DNA of 64,000 nt, taken from positions 1 to 64,000 of the forward strand of contig PAAY01000039.1 in NCBI GenBank assembly GCA_002698985.1, written 5' to 3'. The notes under the pieces are model-generated. The model saw only the letters and a program-made list of their open reading frames with translations. It ran no database searches and was not told the DNA's origin. Below are positions 34,120-44,052 of this stretch, piece by piece (within the stretch, counting starts at the first letter, position 1; each line of letters starts with the position of its first letter). The translations under genes and the position numbers were made by a program. This DNA comes from Saprospirales bacterium. GTDB lineage: Bacteria > Bacteroidota > Bacteroidia > Chitinophagales > Saprospiraceae.

Positions 34120-35592
34120 TCAGAACTTCACGCCGAATGTCAGCATGAACTTGCCTTTTGATTCGTCAATGGCAACGGTCTGCTCCGGTGCACTGCTTGT
34201 GATATAGGGGGAATAGGTCCCGGAATCAGAAGTATGCCTGTAAGCCAGGTCTATGAAGAAACTTTTTTCACGTACACCTGCACCCACACTGATGGCACTC
34301 TGGTATTCATCGTCATCGAGGTAGGGGGATCCCATAATGCCATAGCCGGCCCTTAGCCGCAGGATATTCCACGCAAATTCCCCGCCAAGGCGGACGTTGA
34401 CGGCCGAACCCAGCTCCCGCTCGATCTGATCGTTGAGTTCCTGCTCGTACTCCAGGTCGTCGATGTTGTTGGTCTGATTGAAGTTGAATTGTGCAGAGGT
34501 ATAGTCCAACCATTCTACCTCAGCAGTCAGGAATCCCAGCTTGTCAAAAAGCAGCCCCAGGCTTCCGATGAAGCGCCAGGGTGTGCGCAGGCGATACTCA
34601 AAAGAGCCTTCCGGGGAGTTGGCACTACCCTGGTTGAAACCGTTGAAGTTGTAGGTATAATCCAGTGATGTTGAATAGCTGTCATCGAGGGCGAATCCGG
34701 TAGGTGTGTGCAGGGCCACTCCCATTCTGACCATCTGGTTGAAGCGGTAGATCAGTCCCATTTTCAGGTTGATGCCGGCACCGGTGGTGCGCACCCGCTC
34801 GCTGAATTCCAGTTCCTCAAAAACGGGGTTGGTGTCATCGGGGTCTGTTTCCCTGTAGGTTTTTACTTCTTCGTAATCAAGAATGGGTACCCCCAAGGTC
34901 AGGCCCATCATCAGCTTTTCGTCGTAATTGCCGGCAAATGAGAACACCAGTTCATTGATGGATCCTTTCTGACGGATCAACTGCGATTTTCTAACGGGCT
35001 CATTTTCATCAAAATCCGAATAGTACAGTGTTTCATCGTCTGCATCGGTGTAAATGGCCTCGGCATCATAAGCCAGCCCGGCCTCAAAATCGTCCAGTTC
35101 TGAAGGGGTGTAACCTTGGGCCAGTTCCAGCCAGCGGTCGGTAATACTGCCTTCGGAAACACCTTCGAAAAAAGTGCGCTGTTTGAAGTTTGCCAATTTG
35201 TTGAAGCCAATACCAAAGGCAGTGACTTTCCAGTCGGAAGCCATTGGCCGGGAGGCAAAGACGATTCCCAGCGCATTCAGATTAAAATTGGTCTTTTCAG
35301 AGTTGATGGCAAAATTTGAGGCATCGCCCCGAAGTTGCGCTTCCGTCTGGCTCGAATACCAGGTGGGGGTGAAGACGAACTCGGAACGACGGTAAGCTGC
35401 CATGCCGGCAGGGTTCGTGCTCAGCACTGAAAAATCAGCACCCAAGGCCCCTATTCCGCCACCTACACCGATGGTCCTGGCGGTGCCTCCAACCTCCAAT
35501 TGCGAATAGCGAAGGGCATCAAAAAGGGATTGAGAATTTGCGACGGTAAGAAAGAATGAAAAGAATGCGGTAATGATCAGGAACTTTTTCAT
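34120..35592 (-). CDS. OmpP1/FadL-family outer membrane protein
   Basis: This is a 490-residue outer-membrane barrel. It has a signal peptide (about 1-20, MKKFLIITAFFSFFLTVANS), then LRYSQLEVGGTARTIGVGGGIGALGADFSVLSTNPAGMA, which is the N-terminal plug/hatch pattern of FadL-like proteins in Bacteroidota. Many alternating strands follow, including WRFIGSLGLLFDKLGFLTAEVEWLDY and LRLRAGYGIMGSPY, and an aromatic-ended C-terminal strand (FMLTFGVKF). It probably takes up hydrophobic molecules. The N-terminal motif also resembles PorV (FadL superfamily), so a T9SS link is possible but not supported by neighbours. Confidence 0.85.
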   Translation of the reverse strand: MKKFLIITAFFSFFLTVANSQSLFDALRYSQLEVGGTARTIGVGGGIGALGADFSVLSTNPAGMAAYRRSEFVFTPTWYSSQTEAQLRGDASNFAINSEKTNFNLNALGIVFASRPMASDWKVTAFGIGFNKLANFKQRTFFEGVSEGSITDRWLELAQGYTPSELDDFEAGLAYDAEAIYTDADDETLYYSDFDENEPVRKSQLIRQKGSINELVFSFAGNYDEKLMMGLTLGVPILDYEEVKTYRETDPDDTNPVFEELEFSERVRTTGAGINLKMGLIYRFNQMVRMGVALHTPTGFALDDSYSTSLDYTYNFNGFNQGSANSPEGSFEYRLRTPWRFIGSLGLLFDKLGFLTAEVEWLDYTSAQFNFNQTNNIDDLEYEQELNDQIERELGSAVNVRLGGEFAWNILRLRAGYGIMGSPYLDDDEYQSAISVGAGVREKSFFIDLAYRHTSDSGTYSPYITSSAPEQTVAIDESKGKFMLTFGVKF

Positions 35593-35661
35593 CAGTTCTT
35601 AATTTTTGGTTTCGAAGGTGTTTACACTGAATGGAATACGGCGCTCAATTTTTGAGCATAA

Positions 35662-35703
35662 AAAAAGTGGGTGAACGGGGTTCGTTCCTTCCACCCACTT
35701 TTT
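35662..35703 (-). terminator. Rho-independent terminator of the Tyr/Ser-rich gene
   Basis: AAAAAGTGGGTG (35662-35673) and CACCCACTTTTT (35692-35703) form a 12-bp stem with a smaller inner hairpin (GAAC/GTTC). It is bidirectional. A further small palindrome, GCTCAATTTTTGAGC, lies at 35643-35657. Confidence 0.85.
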
Positions 35704-35735
35704 CAAATCAATCACATAAAACTGGTGCAATTCAA

Positions 35736-37109
35736 TCACTGACCTCCTCCTCTGCGGCTGCTACTGCTGCGGGAGGAACTCTTTGAAGATCCGCCGCTGC
35801 TCCGGGACGAGCCGCTGCTGCGCATGCTGCCAGAAGAACTGCGGGAGGAACCACTGCTCCTCATGGTTCCTGAGGAACTGCGGGACGAGCCGCTGCTCTG
35901 GTTCCAGCTTCCGCTGCTCCGTGAAGGCGAGCTTCCACGGTTCAAGGTTCCACTGCTGCGGGACGAGGAATTGTTCGACCGGGGGCTAACCCCTCCGGAA
36001 CTCCTCCTGTTGGAAGAGCGGTTTCTTTCCACACCCGAACGGTTTGTTGATGGTGTTCGGGAAGGAGTTGCAGATGAACGGTTTCTGCGGGATGTCCGCC
36101 TTTCAGTTCTTGGCACCTCCCGCTCACGGGAAGATGGTGTTATCGTGCGATTACGGTTTCTTTCACTGTCAATGCTGCGGTTTCTCCGGTTGTCGGGCTG
36201 AGGTTCGGTTCGCGGCACTCGACGGTTATTTGGTTCTGCAGTAACCTCACTCGCTCTGTTTCGGCGGGTCTCAGTTGGAGTGGTCACACCTTTGGCATCT
36301 GTTTCCGAAGGCCTTCTGAGAGAAGTATTTCCGTCTTCGCCAACTTTGGTGGTTGCCCGTGGGCGGGTTGTAAGACCATCCCGAACCGGGGTTCCGACCT
36401 GTGGGTCTTCATTACCCGAAGGACGGAAATGGCGTCCATTGCCGGGGCGTGTGCCACTGGTGCTGGTGCGACGGGCACCGTAGTAGTAGTTGTTGTTGTT
36501 TACAGTGTTGTAAACATAGCCGTTGCCCCAGGTGGGTGGGCAATACACATTGCTGTAAAAGCCGCCGCCATAATACGGGTCGTAACCACCATAGTAATAG
36601 TTGTTTACATAGTAGTTGTTGCCATACCAGGGTGAATACCAGGAGTTGTACCACGGAGAGCCAAAGCTGTATGAAAAGCTGAAGTAGGAACCTCGCCAGC
36701 TGTTGTAGCCAAATCCGGCGTTCCAGCGGTTCCAGCGGCGATAAGAGCGCCATGGATAGTAGCTGTCATAAATCAGAACCGTTGTGACCGGTGAGAAGAA
36801 CGGATCATAATAGTACAGATCCACATAGACGGGGTCGTAAAAGTCGAAGCCATAATAGGGGCGATGAAAACGGCGGATACGTGAAGAGTACTCGTAGTCA
36901 TACTCATCGTAATAATCGTACTCGTCATCATCAGTATCCTCGTCGTAGTATTCCTGATTGTTGCCGTTGTTATCATACGGTGAGCTGTAATAATACCCGG
37001 CATCCGTATCAGGGTCGTAATAAAGGTCATCATATTGAGCCACAGCCAGGGAGCTAAGTCCAAAGCTGAAAAGCATGATTAACCCAAGAATTAAATTCCG
37101 TCTTTTCAT
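35736..37109 (-). CDS. Low-complexity exported protein, Tyr-rich N-half and Ser/Arg-rich repeat C-half
   Basis: The 457-residue protein is called from the ATG at 37109, which starts a signal peptide (KRRNLILGLIMLFSFGLSS, cut near VAQ). An ATG at 37163 would add 18 residues without support. Residues about 25-230 are unusually rich in Tyr, Asp, Gly and Asn (DDEYDYYDEYDYEYS; NNYYVNNYYYGGYDPYYGG). Residues 230-400 are Arg/Thr/Asn-rich. The last 60 are repeats of the SSGSSRSSSG type ending in RRGGG. No catalytic domain is seen. It is most likely a surface or matrix protein; its composition suggests an intrinsically disordered, sticky polymer. The terminator lies just downstream. Confidence 0.75.
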   Translation of the reverse strand: MKRRNLILGLIMLFSFGLSSLAVAQYDDLYYDPDTDAGYYYSSPYDNNGNNQEYYDEDTDDDEYDYYDEYDYEYSSRIRRFHRPYYGFDFYDPVYVDLYYYDPFFSPVTTVLIYDSYYPWRSYRRWNRWNAGFGYNSWRGSYFSFSYSFGSPWYNSWYSPWYGNNYYVNNYYYGGYDPYYGGGFYSNVYCPPTWGNGYVYNTVNNNNYYYGARRTSTSGTRPGNGRHFRPSGNEDPQVGTPVRDGLTTRPRATTKVGEDGNTSLRRPSETDAKGVTTPTETRRNRASEVTAEPNNRRVPRTEPQPDNRRNRSIDSERNRNRTITPSSREREVPRTERRTSRRNRSSATPSRTPSTNRSGVERNRSSNRRSSGGVSPRSNNSSSRSSGTLNRGSSPSRSSGSWNQSSGSSRSSSGTMRSSGSSRSSSGSMRSSGSSRSSGGSSKSSSRSSSSRRGGGQ

Positions 37110-37171
37110 CGTGCAAGATTTTAAGCGTTTAACTTCGACTCTCTCTTTCGAGTTTGCGGTCACGAATTTAT

Positions 37172-37340
37172 TAGCTTTGCGCCACTTTTTCAGTTAACGG
37201 GGGACTAAATTGCGTTTTAGCCCCTGTTAAAGTTTCTGATATGACGTTTAGGCTGGCGAATTGTTCGAATCAGATTCACTTAAGTAAATCTTAAAACCCA
37301 GCCAAACAGGCCATCAGGCGCCACCGGGCGCCCTTTTTTT
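37172..37340 (+). promoter_or_regulatory. proS promoter and structured leader ending in a terminator-like hairpin
   Basis: TAGCTTTG (37172-37179) matches TAnnTTTG. The leader can form hairpin 1 (37194-37230, TTAACGGGGG/CCCCTGTTAA arms), a longer pairing GGCTGG (37251-37256) with CCAGCC (37298-37303), and then GGCGCC (37317-37322) with GGCGCC (37327-37332) followed by C and seven T (37334-37340). No upstream plus-strand gene needs a terminator here. It may therefore be an attenuator ahead of proS. No T-box consensus is seen. Confidence 0.5.
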
Positions 37341-37363
37341 GTTAAAAAACCACAATCAAACCC

Positions 37364-38830
37364 ATGGCAAAAGAAATAACACCAAGAGAAACCGATTATT
37401 CCCAGTGGTATGTTGATATCGTCACAAGGGCCAACCTGGCGGACTATTCTGCCGTGCGCGGCTGCATGGTAATCAAACCCCACGGCTACGCCATTTGGGA
37501 GAAAATGAGAGACCAGCTCGACCGGATGTTCAAAGAAACCGGCCACGTCAATGCCTACTTCCCGCTTTTCATTCCGAAGAGCTTTTTGAGCAAAGAAGCA
37601 CAGCACGTGGAAGGCTTTGCAAAAGAATGTGCCGTGGTAACGCACCATCGGTTGATGAATGACCCAAACGGCAATGGAATCATCGTAGATCCGGAAGCCA
37701 AACTGGAAGAGGAACTGATCGTCAGGCCCACCTCAGAAACCATCATTTGGGATGCTTACCGCACCTGGATCAATTCATACCGCGACCTGCCACTCCTTAT
37801 TAACCAATGGGCCAACGTGGTAAGGTGGGAAATGCGAACGAGGCTGTTTCTGCGTACCGCAGAATTTCTTTGGCAGGAGGGTCACACCGCCCACGCCACA
37901 AAGGCCGAAGCCGAGGAAGAAGCCAAACTGATGCAAAAGATTTACGCCCAGTTTGCGGAAGAATGGATGGCCATGCCGGTAATTCAGGGTGTCAAAACTG
38001 AAAATGAGCGTTTTGCAGGAGCTGACGAGACCTATACCATTGAAGCTTTGATGCAAGATGGCAAAGCCCTTCAGGCAGGCACTTCCCACTTCCTGGGTCA
38101 AAACTTTGCCAAAGCGTTTGATGTGAAATTCCTCAACGAGAACAACGAGCAGGAATACGTTTGGGCTACCTCCTGGGGCGTATCCACACGACTGGTGGGC
38201 GGCCTCATCATGACCCATTCCGACGATGACGGCCTGGTGTTGCCGCCAAAACTGGCGCCCCTGCAAGTGGCCATCGTGCCGATACCCAAACCTGCCCCGG
38301 CCATCGATGAGGCTGCAGAAAAGATCATGAAAGCCCTCAAGGCCAAAGGCATCAGCGTGAAATACGACACGGACATGAAAAAGCGGCCGGGCTTCAAGTT
38401 CGCGGAATACGAAATGCACGGCGTGCCTGTCAGACTCGGCATCGGTGCCCGGGATCTGGAAAAAGGCGAGGTGGAAGTGGCCCGCCGCGACACCAAAGAA
38501 AAAACCAGCAAGCCCATCGACGGCATTGCCGATTATGTGTCCAATTTGCTGGATGACATCCAGCGCAACCTCCTTGAAAGGGCCAAACAGTTCAGGACTG
38601 AGCACACCACTGTGGTCAACAATTTCGATGATTTCAGGGATGCGCTCGAAGCCAAAGGTGGCTTCATTTCAGCTCATTGGGATGGCAATACCGAAACTGA
38701 ACTGAAGATCAAAGAAATGACCAAAGCCACCATCCGCTGCATCCCCAACGATGCCCCGGAAGAAGAAGGCACCTGTGTTTTGACCGGAAGACCATCCAAA
38801 CGCAGGGTTTTGTTTGCAAAGGCCTATTGA
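37364..38830 (+). CDS. proS: Prolyl-tRNA synthetase (archaeal/eukaryotic-type)
   Basis: ProS charges tRNA-Pro. The 488-residue protein is the short class II form without the editing insertion. Motif 2 region: [29 protein letters not shown]. Motif 3: [25 protein letters not shown]. Anticodon-binding domain: QVAIVPIP onwards. The C-terminal domain ends in a conserved Tyr (RRVLFAKAY), as in archaeal and eukaryotic ProRS. This type is usual in Bacteroidota. A conserved [20 protein letters not shown] segment near the end could bind zinc through its cysteines, here reduced to two. The start ATG at 37364 lies 24 bases after the terminator-like hairpin. Confidence 0.95.
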   Translation: MAKEITPRETDYSQWYVDIVTRANLADYSAVRGCMVIKPHGYAIWEKMRDQLDRMFKETGHVNAYFPLFIPKSFLSKEAQHVEGFAKECAVVTHHRLMNDPNGNGIIVDPEAKLEEELIVRPTSETIIWDAYRTWINSYRDLPLLINQWANVVRWEMRTRLFLRTAEFLWQEGHTAHATKAEAEEEAKLMQKIYAQFAEEWMAMPVIQGVKTENERFAGADETYTIEALMQDGKALQAGTSHFLGQNFAKAFDVKFLNENNEQEYVWATSWGVSTRLVGGLIMTHSDDDGLVLPPKLAPLQVAIVPIPKPAPAIDEAAEKIMKALKAKGISVKYDTDMKKRPGFKFAEYEMHGVPVRLGIGARDLEKGEVEVARRDTKEKTSKPIDGIADYVSNLLDDIQRNLLERAKQFRTEHTTVVNNFDDFRDALEAKGGFISAHWDGNTETELKIKEMTKATIRCIPNDAPEEEGTCVLTGRPSKRRVLFAKAY

Positions 38831-38964
38831 TCAAGCCAGCCGGTTTGAACCGGATGTCGTGGCATTTGTTTATTGAGTGATCTAAAGCAAAATCACAGAA
38901 GAGTAAAGCGATTACGCCTGCTAAATAATTCATTGAGCTTTAGGTAATTTCCCTGAAAAGATAT

Positions 38965-39024
38965 TACCTTTGCGGCGCACAGACTAAATGCACCAACCGG
39001 AGGGAACAAAAAGTTCCCTCTTTT
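38965..39024 (+). promoter_or_regulatory. rimP-nusA-infB promoter with terminator-like hairpin in the leader
   Basis: TACCTTTG (38965-38972) matches TAnnTTTG. About 28 bases later GAGGGAAC (39000-39007), AAAAA and GTTCCCTC (39013-39020) form an 8-bp stem followed by TTTTACTTTT. The rimP start is 17 bases further. The hairpin lies within the predicted leader, so early termination could control the operon. It could instead be the terminator of proS. Confidence 0.5.
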
Positions 39025-39036
39025 ACTTTTAGAACT

Positions 39037-39522
39037 TTGGACTTGTTTTTATTGGAAGAACGGATCCGCGAGCTGCTGGACACCAAGTTTCAAGAACAAG
39101 CTTTTCAGGATTGTTTCCTTGTCGAACTTCATCTTCACGGTGGCAACAAATTGGAAGTTTTTATTGACTGCGACAGTGGAGTCACGCTAGAAAAGTGCCA
39201 GCAAGTAAGCAGATTTCTCGAAGCCCACATTGAAGAAAACCAATGGCTGGGCGAAAAGTACACACTTGACGTTTCCTCACCTGGACTGAGCCGCCCATTG
39301 AAATTGTGGCGGCAGTATCGAAAGAACATCGGACGAACTGTGGCTGCAACCCTCCTCGACGGAGAGGTGCGAACCGGAATCCTGAAGGAAGTTCACGAAG
39401 ACTACATCCTGCTGGAAGAGAAAAGAACGGAAAAAGTTGGGAAGAAAAAGAAGACTGTTTCCGTTGAAACTGAACTCCCGTTCGAACAGATCGAAAAGAC
39501 CATGATTGTGATTAGCTTTTGA
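39037..39522 (+). CDS. rimP: Ribosome maturation factor RimP
   Basis: RimP binds the 30S subunit and helps S12/S19 assembly. The 161-residue protein has the two-domain layout. The N-domain contains ELHLHGGNKLEVFIDCDSGVTLEKCQQVSRFLEA and LDVSSPGLSRPLKLWRQYRKNIGR. The C-terminal SH3-like part contains GILKEVHEDYILLEEK. The start is TTG at 39037; no ATG or GTG is in a suitable position before the conserved N-domain. It is first in the conserved rimP-nusA-infB order, with nusA 52 bases downstream. Confidence 0.93.
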   Translation: MDLFLLEERIRELLDTKFQEQAFQDCFLVELHLHGGNKLEVFIDCDSGVTLEKCQQVSRFLEAHIEENQWLGEKYTLDVSSPGLSRPLKLWRQYRKNIGRTVAATLLDGEVRTGILKEVHEDYILLEEKRTEKVGKKKKTVSVETELPFEQIEKTMIVISF

Positions 39523-39574
39523 TCATCCGGATCCGGTGTGGATCTCAATTTTTGACAATTAACTTTTTACTGAA

Positions 39575-40813
39575 ATGATAAACTTAGTTGATACATTCTC
39601 GGATTTCAAATCGAGCAAAAACATCGATCGCCCTACCATGGTGCGCGTGCTCGAGGACGTGTTTCGTACACTGATCAAAAAGAAATTCGGCTCAGACGAT
39701 AACTTCGATGTGATCGTCAATACCCAACAAGGTGACCTCGAGTTGTGGCGGGTACGTGAAATCGTGCCTGACGGTGAGGTGACCGACGACCGTAGCCAGA
39801 TATCTATCAGCGAAGCCCTTGCCATCGATGATTCTTATGAAATTGGCGAGGAATGCTACGAGCAACTGTTTTTGGAGGACTTCGGACGGCGCGCCATCCA
39901 GGCCGCCCGCCAGACCCTCATCTCCAGGATTATGGAACTGGAGAAAGACGAGATTTACAAAAAGTACATGGAGCGCGTTGGCGACATGGTTGTTGGTGAA
40001 GTGGGACAGATCATGAAGAGAGAGTTCCTCATCATCGATGATGCAACCGGCCACGAACTCATATTGCCCAAACAGGAAACCATCCGTGGAGATTTCTTCC
40101 ACAAAGGAGATATGGTGCGCGGCATCATTAAAAGGGTGGAAATGCGTAACAACACCCCTGCCGTGATCATGTCGAGGACTGACAATGGTTTCCTCGAAAA
40201 GCTCCTGGAGCAGGAAGTTCCCGAAATCGAAGACGGCATCATTGCCATCAAGCGCATCGTACGTCTGCCGGGTGAACGTGCCAAGGTGGCCGTTGAATCT
40301 TATGACGACCGCGTTGACCCAGTAGGTGCCTGCGTTGGTATGAAGGGTAGCCGTATCCACGGCATCGTTCGTGAACTGAACAACGAGAACATCGACATCA
40401 TCAACTATACCAGCAACGAGAGTTTGTTGATCCAACGGGCGCTGACACCTGCCAAGGTCACCACCATCGAGCTGGACCAGGAAAAGAAAAGGGCTTCGGT
40501 TTACCTCGAGCCCGACCAGGTTTCTCTCGCCATCGGCAAAGGCGGAACCAACATCAAGCTTGCCAGCAAGCTTACCGGCTATGAAATCGATGTTTACAGA
40601 ATCACCGATGAACAGGAAGTCGAAGATGTCGATCTGGACGAGTTCTCTGATGAGATCGAAGGCTGGGTTATCGACGAACTCAAGCGCATCGGTTGTGACA
40701 CGGCCCGCAACGTATTGGAGCTGAGCAAAGAAGAACTGCTCCGCCGTACCGAGCTGGAAGAAGAAACCGTGGACGAAGTACTGAAGATTTTGGCGGCTGA
40801 GTTCGAGGACTGA
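39575..40813 (+). CDS. nusA: Transcription termination/antitermination factor NusA
   Basis: NusA binds RNA polymerase and modulates pausing, termination and antitermination. The 412-residue protein has the N-terminal polymerase-binding domain (1-125), an S1 domain (about 130-200: VGDMVVGEVGQIMKREFLII) and two KH domains (VGACVGMKGSRIHGIVRELNNENIDIINY; VSLAIGKGGTNIKLASKLTGYEIDVY). An acidic C-terminal region includes a helix-hairpin-like block (KRIGCDTARNVLELSKEELLRR). It lacks the long acidic repeats of enterobacterial NusA, as is normal in this phylum. It is in operon with rimP and infB. Confidence 0.97.
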   Translation: MINLVDTFSDFKSSKNIDRPTMVRVLEDVFRTLIKKKFGSDDNFDVIVNTQQGDLELWRVREIVPDGEVTDDRSQISISEALAIDDSYEIGEECYEQLFLEDFGRRAIQAARQTLISRIMELEKDEIYKKYMERVGDMVVGEVGQIMKREFLIIDDATGHELILPKQETIRGDFFHKGDMVRGIIKRVEMRNNTPAVIMSRTDNGFLEKLLEQEVPEIEDGIIAIKRIVRLPGERAKVAVESYDDRVDPVGACVGMKGSRIHGIVRELNNENIDIINYTSNESLLIQRALTPAKVTTIELDQEKKRASVYLEPDQVSLAIGKGGTNIKLASKLTGYEIDVYRITDEQEVEDVDLDEFSDEIEGWVIDELKRIGCDTARNVLELSKEELLRRTELEEETVDEVLKILAAEFED

Positions 40814-40900
40814 TAGTTCCTGACGCTTCCGCCTGCAGAATGTCCTGCCATCTCTGATCGAGACAGGATGCTTGTTTAAATTTTGGATTTAATTTTTTGA

Positions 40901-43783
40901 ATGAAGAAACGCTTAGTAAAAGTTGCCAAAGAGCTCAACGTAGGGGTGGCCACTGTTGTGGATTATCTCAACAACAACGGTTTTTCCATTGAGAACAAAC
41001 CTACAACGGTCATCACCGATGAGATGGAACAACTCCTCATCAAAGAGTTTTCCGGTTCCATCGCGGTCAAAGAGCAGGCCGACCAACTCACCATTGGCAT
41101 CCGGCCAGGCCTGAAGAAAGAGACGGAAGAAAAGGTCAAGGAAAAAACTACGACAACAGAATCTCCTCTTTTCAAAAAAGATCTCTTCAAAAAGCCGCTT
41201 TTCAAAAAGCCCGGCGAGGCGGAGGAATCCAAGCCGGTAGAAGAACCAAAAGAAGTGCAAGCTCCTGTGGTAGAAAAGAAAGAGGAGGAAGTTGTCGAAG
41301 AAAAGCCGAAAGTAGGCCTCAAGGTCAAAGGCAAAATCGAGCTCGACGACAAAGGCATGCCCATCGCTCCGAAAAAGGAAGAGAAGGAAGAGCCCGAAGT
41401 CGTTGAAGAAGCCAAAGAAGAAAAACCAGCGGCTGAACCTGTTGCCGACGAACAGGAGGAACCCGTTGAAACTCCTGAAACAGCCGAGCCAGGGAAAGCT
41501 CCTCAAGAACCTGCGGATGAACCTGTTGAGGGAGAGGATGAGGACGAAGAAGCTGAAATCGCTGACGATGATGAACTGGTGAGAATGCAGGCTCCCGAAC
41601 TCCGGGGTCTGAAAATTCTGGGCAAAATTGACATTGCGAAGAAGGAGAAAAAGAAGAAAAAGACCAAGAAGGAACTTGAAGAGGAAGAATTAGCGGCCAA
41701 GAAGAAAAAGCTCTTAAAAGACAAAGAAGGCAAGAAACGCCCCATTGCTTCTTCTGACGAAGAGGAGACCCGCCGTGGCAAAAGAAAACGGACCCGCCGC
41801 AAGGTACAGACCGATGACGTGAGACCCGGTTCTTCCAGTCGTGGTCGCCGCAAACCGGAGCGGGAAGTTTCCAGAAAGGAAGTTGACGAGCAGATCAAGA
41901 AAACCATGGCCAGCCTTTCTGGTGCCGGTAAAAAGAAGCGCCAGAAAATGCGCCGGGAAACCCGTGAGCGAATCCGTGAAAAGAGCGAGCTCAGACAAAT
42001 GGAAGGTGCCACCGATAAGCTTCAGGTAACTGAGTTTATCACCGTGCAGGAGCTGGCCAACCTCATGGATGTGCCTGTAACCGACGTGATCACCACCTGT
42101 ATGAACCTGGGCGTGATCGTCGGCATCAACCAGCGCCTCGATGCGGAAATCATCGAGCTGGTGGCCGGTGAGTTTGGCCACGAGGTTGAGTTCATCAGCG
42201 TGGAGGAGCAAACCGACTTCGAAGACGATTACGAAGACGATCCGAAAGACCTGGTGCCCCGTGCCCCGATCGTCACCGTCATGGGTCACGTTGACCACGG
42301 TAAAACCTCTTTGCTCGACTACATCCGGAACACCAACGTTGCCGGAGGCGAGGCAGGGGGTATCACCCAGCACATCGGTGCCTACGAGGTGGTGTTCAAT
42401 GACAAGAAACTCACCTTCCTCGATACACCTGGTCACGAGGCCTTTACAGCCATGCGTGCCCGTGGTGCCAAGGTCACCGACATCGCCATCATCGTCATTG
42501 CGGCCGACGACAACATCATGCCGCAAACGAAAGAGGCCATCAGCCACGCACAGGCTGCCGGTGTACCCATGGTCTTCGCCATCAACAAGATTGACAAGCC
42601 GGGCGCCAATCCGGAAAAGATAAAGCAGGAACTCGCCTCCATGAACATCCTTGTTGAGGACTGGGGCGGTGAGTACCAATCACAAGACATATCGGCCAAA
42701 ACCGGTCAGGGCATCGATGCCCTGCTGGAAAAAGTGCTGCTGGTGGCAGAACTGGCCGACCTCAAAGCCAACCCCAACCGTCCGGCCATGGGCACCATTC
42801 TGGAAGCCAGCCTCGACAAGGGTAAAGGCTATGTGGCCAACATACTGGTACAAACCGGAACCCTGCGCATTGGCGATGCCATGGTGGCAGGAGAGCACTC
42901 CGGCAAGGTAAAAGCCATGTTCAACGAGCGTGGCAAGCGGGTCAAAGAAGCTGGCCCCTCGACGCCGGTTTCCATGCTGGGCCTCAGCGGCGCACCGCAG
43001 GCCGGTGACCGCTTCAAGGTCATGGAAAGCGAAACGGAAGCCAGGCAGATTGCTGCCAAACGCGCCCAGATCAACCGGGAGCTGGCCAATCGTGCCACCA
43101 AGCGTATCAGCCTCGACGAGATCGGACGCCGACTGGCACTGGGCACCTTCAAAGAGCTCAACCTCATCGTAAAAGGTGACGTGGACGGTTCGGTAGAGGC
43201 CCTCTCCGATGCACTCATCAAGCTGTCGCTCGAAACCGTACAGGTGAACGTGATCCACAGAGGAGTGGGTCAGATCATTGAATCGGACGTGTTGCTGGCC
43301 TCTGCCTCTGATGCCATCATCATCGGCTTCCAGGTGCGACCCTCGCTGGGTGCCCGTAAGCTGGCCGAGCGGGAAGGTGTGCAGATCAAGCTGTACTCCA
43401 TCATTTACGAAGCAATCGAAGAGGTCAAACTGGCCATCGAAGGTTTGCTGGAGCCCACCAAAGAAGAGAAGATCGTTGCCAACCTGGAAGTGCGGGACGT
43501 CTTCAAGATCAGCAAGGTGGGTACCGTGGCAGGTTGCTACGTCATGGACGGCAAGCTCACCCGAAACACCAACATCCGTGTCATCAGGGATGGTATCGTG
43601 ATCTATCCCACCAAAGAAGGCGTTGTCGGTGAAATCAGCTCGCTGAAGCGTTTCAAAGACGACGTCAAAGAAGTCAAAAACGGCATGGAGTGCGGTTTGA
43701 CCATCAAGAACTTCAACGACATAAAAGTAGGCGACGTGATAGAAGGCTACGAAGTAGTCGAAATCAAACAGACCTACGATTAA
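40901..43783 (+). CDS. infB: Translation initiation factor IF-2
   Basis: IF-2 is the GTPase that recruits initiator fMet-tRNA and promotes subunit joining. The 960-residue protein has an N-terminal [15 protein letters not shown] motif, a long charged, low-complexity linker (about 70-370, rich in Glu/Lys/Pro), and the IF2_N second motif ([19 protein letters not shown]). The G domain has [18 protein letters not shown] (about 459-476), DTPGHEAF and NKIDKP. Domains II-IV follow. It ends the rimP-nusA-infB unit, followed by a clear terminator. Nothing is missing from the catalytic core. Confidence 0.97.
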   Translation: MKKRLVKVAKELNVGVATVVDYLNNNGFSIENKPTTVITDEMEQLLIKEFSGSIAVKEQADQLTIGIRPGLKKETEEKVKEKTTTTESPLFKKDLFKKPLFKKPGEAEESKPVEEPKEVQAPVVEKKEEEVVEEKPKVGLKVKGKIELDDKGMPIAPKKEEKEEPEVVEEAKEEKPAAEPVADEQEEPVETPETAEPGKAPQEPADEPVEGEDEDEEAEIADDDELVRMQAPELRGLKILGKIDIAKKEKKKKKTKKELEEEELAAKKKKLLKDKEGKKRPIASSDEEETRRGKRKRTRRKVQTDDVRPGSSSRGRRKPEREVSRKEVDEQIKKTMASLSGAGKKKRQKMRRETRERIREKSELRQMEGATDKLQVTEFITVQELANLMDVPVTDVITTCMNLGVIVGINQRLDAEIIELVAGEFGHEVEFISVEEQTDFEDDYEDDPKDLVPRAPIVTVMGHVDHGKTSLLDYIRNTNVAGGEAGGITQHIGAYEVVFNDKKLTFLDTPGHEAFTAMRARGAKVTDIAIIVIAADDNIMPQTKEAISHAQAAGVPMVFAINKIDKPGANPEKIKQELASMNILVEDWGGEYQSQDISAKTGQGIDALLEKVLLVAELADLKANPNRPAMGTILEASLDKGKGYVANILVQTGTLRIGDAMVAGEHSGKVKAMFNERGKRVKEAGPSTPVSMLGLSGAPQAGDRFKVMESETEARQIAAKRAQINRELANRATKRISLDEIGRRLALGTFKELNLIVKGDVDGSVEALSDALIKLSLETVQVNVIHRGVGQIIESDVLLASASDAIIIGFQVRPSLGARKLAEREGVQIKLYSIIYEAIEEVKLAIEGLLEPTKEEKIVANLEVRDVFKISKVGTVAGCYVMDGKLTRNTNIRVIRDGIVIYPTKEGVVGEISSLKRFKDDVKEVKNGMECGLTIKNFNDIKVGDVIEGYEVVEIKQTYD

Positions 43784-43810
43784 AAAATGATTTCCTTCGG
43801 GAAACACCAG

Positions 43811-43847
43811 ATCCGGCCGGCCACCAGCGCCCGCCGGATTTTTTTTG
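43811..43847 (+). terminator. Rho-independent terminator of infB
   Basis: ATCCGGC (43811-43817) and GCCGGAT (43833-43839) pair, followed by a run of T to 43846, 28 bases past the infB stop. Confidence 0.85.
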
Positions 43848-43896
43848 CCCCTTCGCTGCGCAATGGCGGGTTTCAGTTGGCAGTTGACAGTTGGCA

Positions 43897-43936
43897 GTTG
43901 ACCCCGATACCGAAAGCTTTCGGTATCGGGGTCAAC
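43897..43936. repeat. 40-bp perfect palindrome
   Basis: GTTGACCCCGATACCGAAAG is followed at once by its exact reverse complement, with no spacer (centre between 43916 and 43917). It is preceded by short direct repeats of CAGTTGGCAGTTGA. It belongs to the family of CCCCGAT...ATCGGGG palindromes seen at several intergenic sites in this window. Confidence 0.9.
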
Positions 43937-44052
43937 CGACAAAAACCCTTCAAAATCCTCCAAAAAAGCCAAATGGCAATTATCATTGTGGCCACACTTC
44001 CGCCCATCATTGCCGGAGGCGACTAAAATTTACTCGACAAAAACCATCTACC

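Noticed and set aside
37255-37305. tRNA gene because of GTTCGAATC
   Set aside because: No acceptor stem, D-loop or anticodon arm can be drawn around it.
37172-37363. T-box riboswitch for proS
   Set aside because: No AGGGTGGnACCGCG-like T-box sequence or specifier loop is visible.
43891-44052. Upstream extension of the M14 peptidase
   Set aside because: It translates a perfect palindrome and precedes a clear signal peptide starting at 44053.
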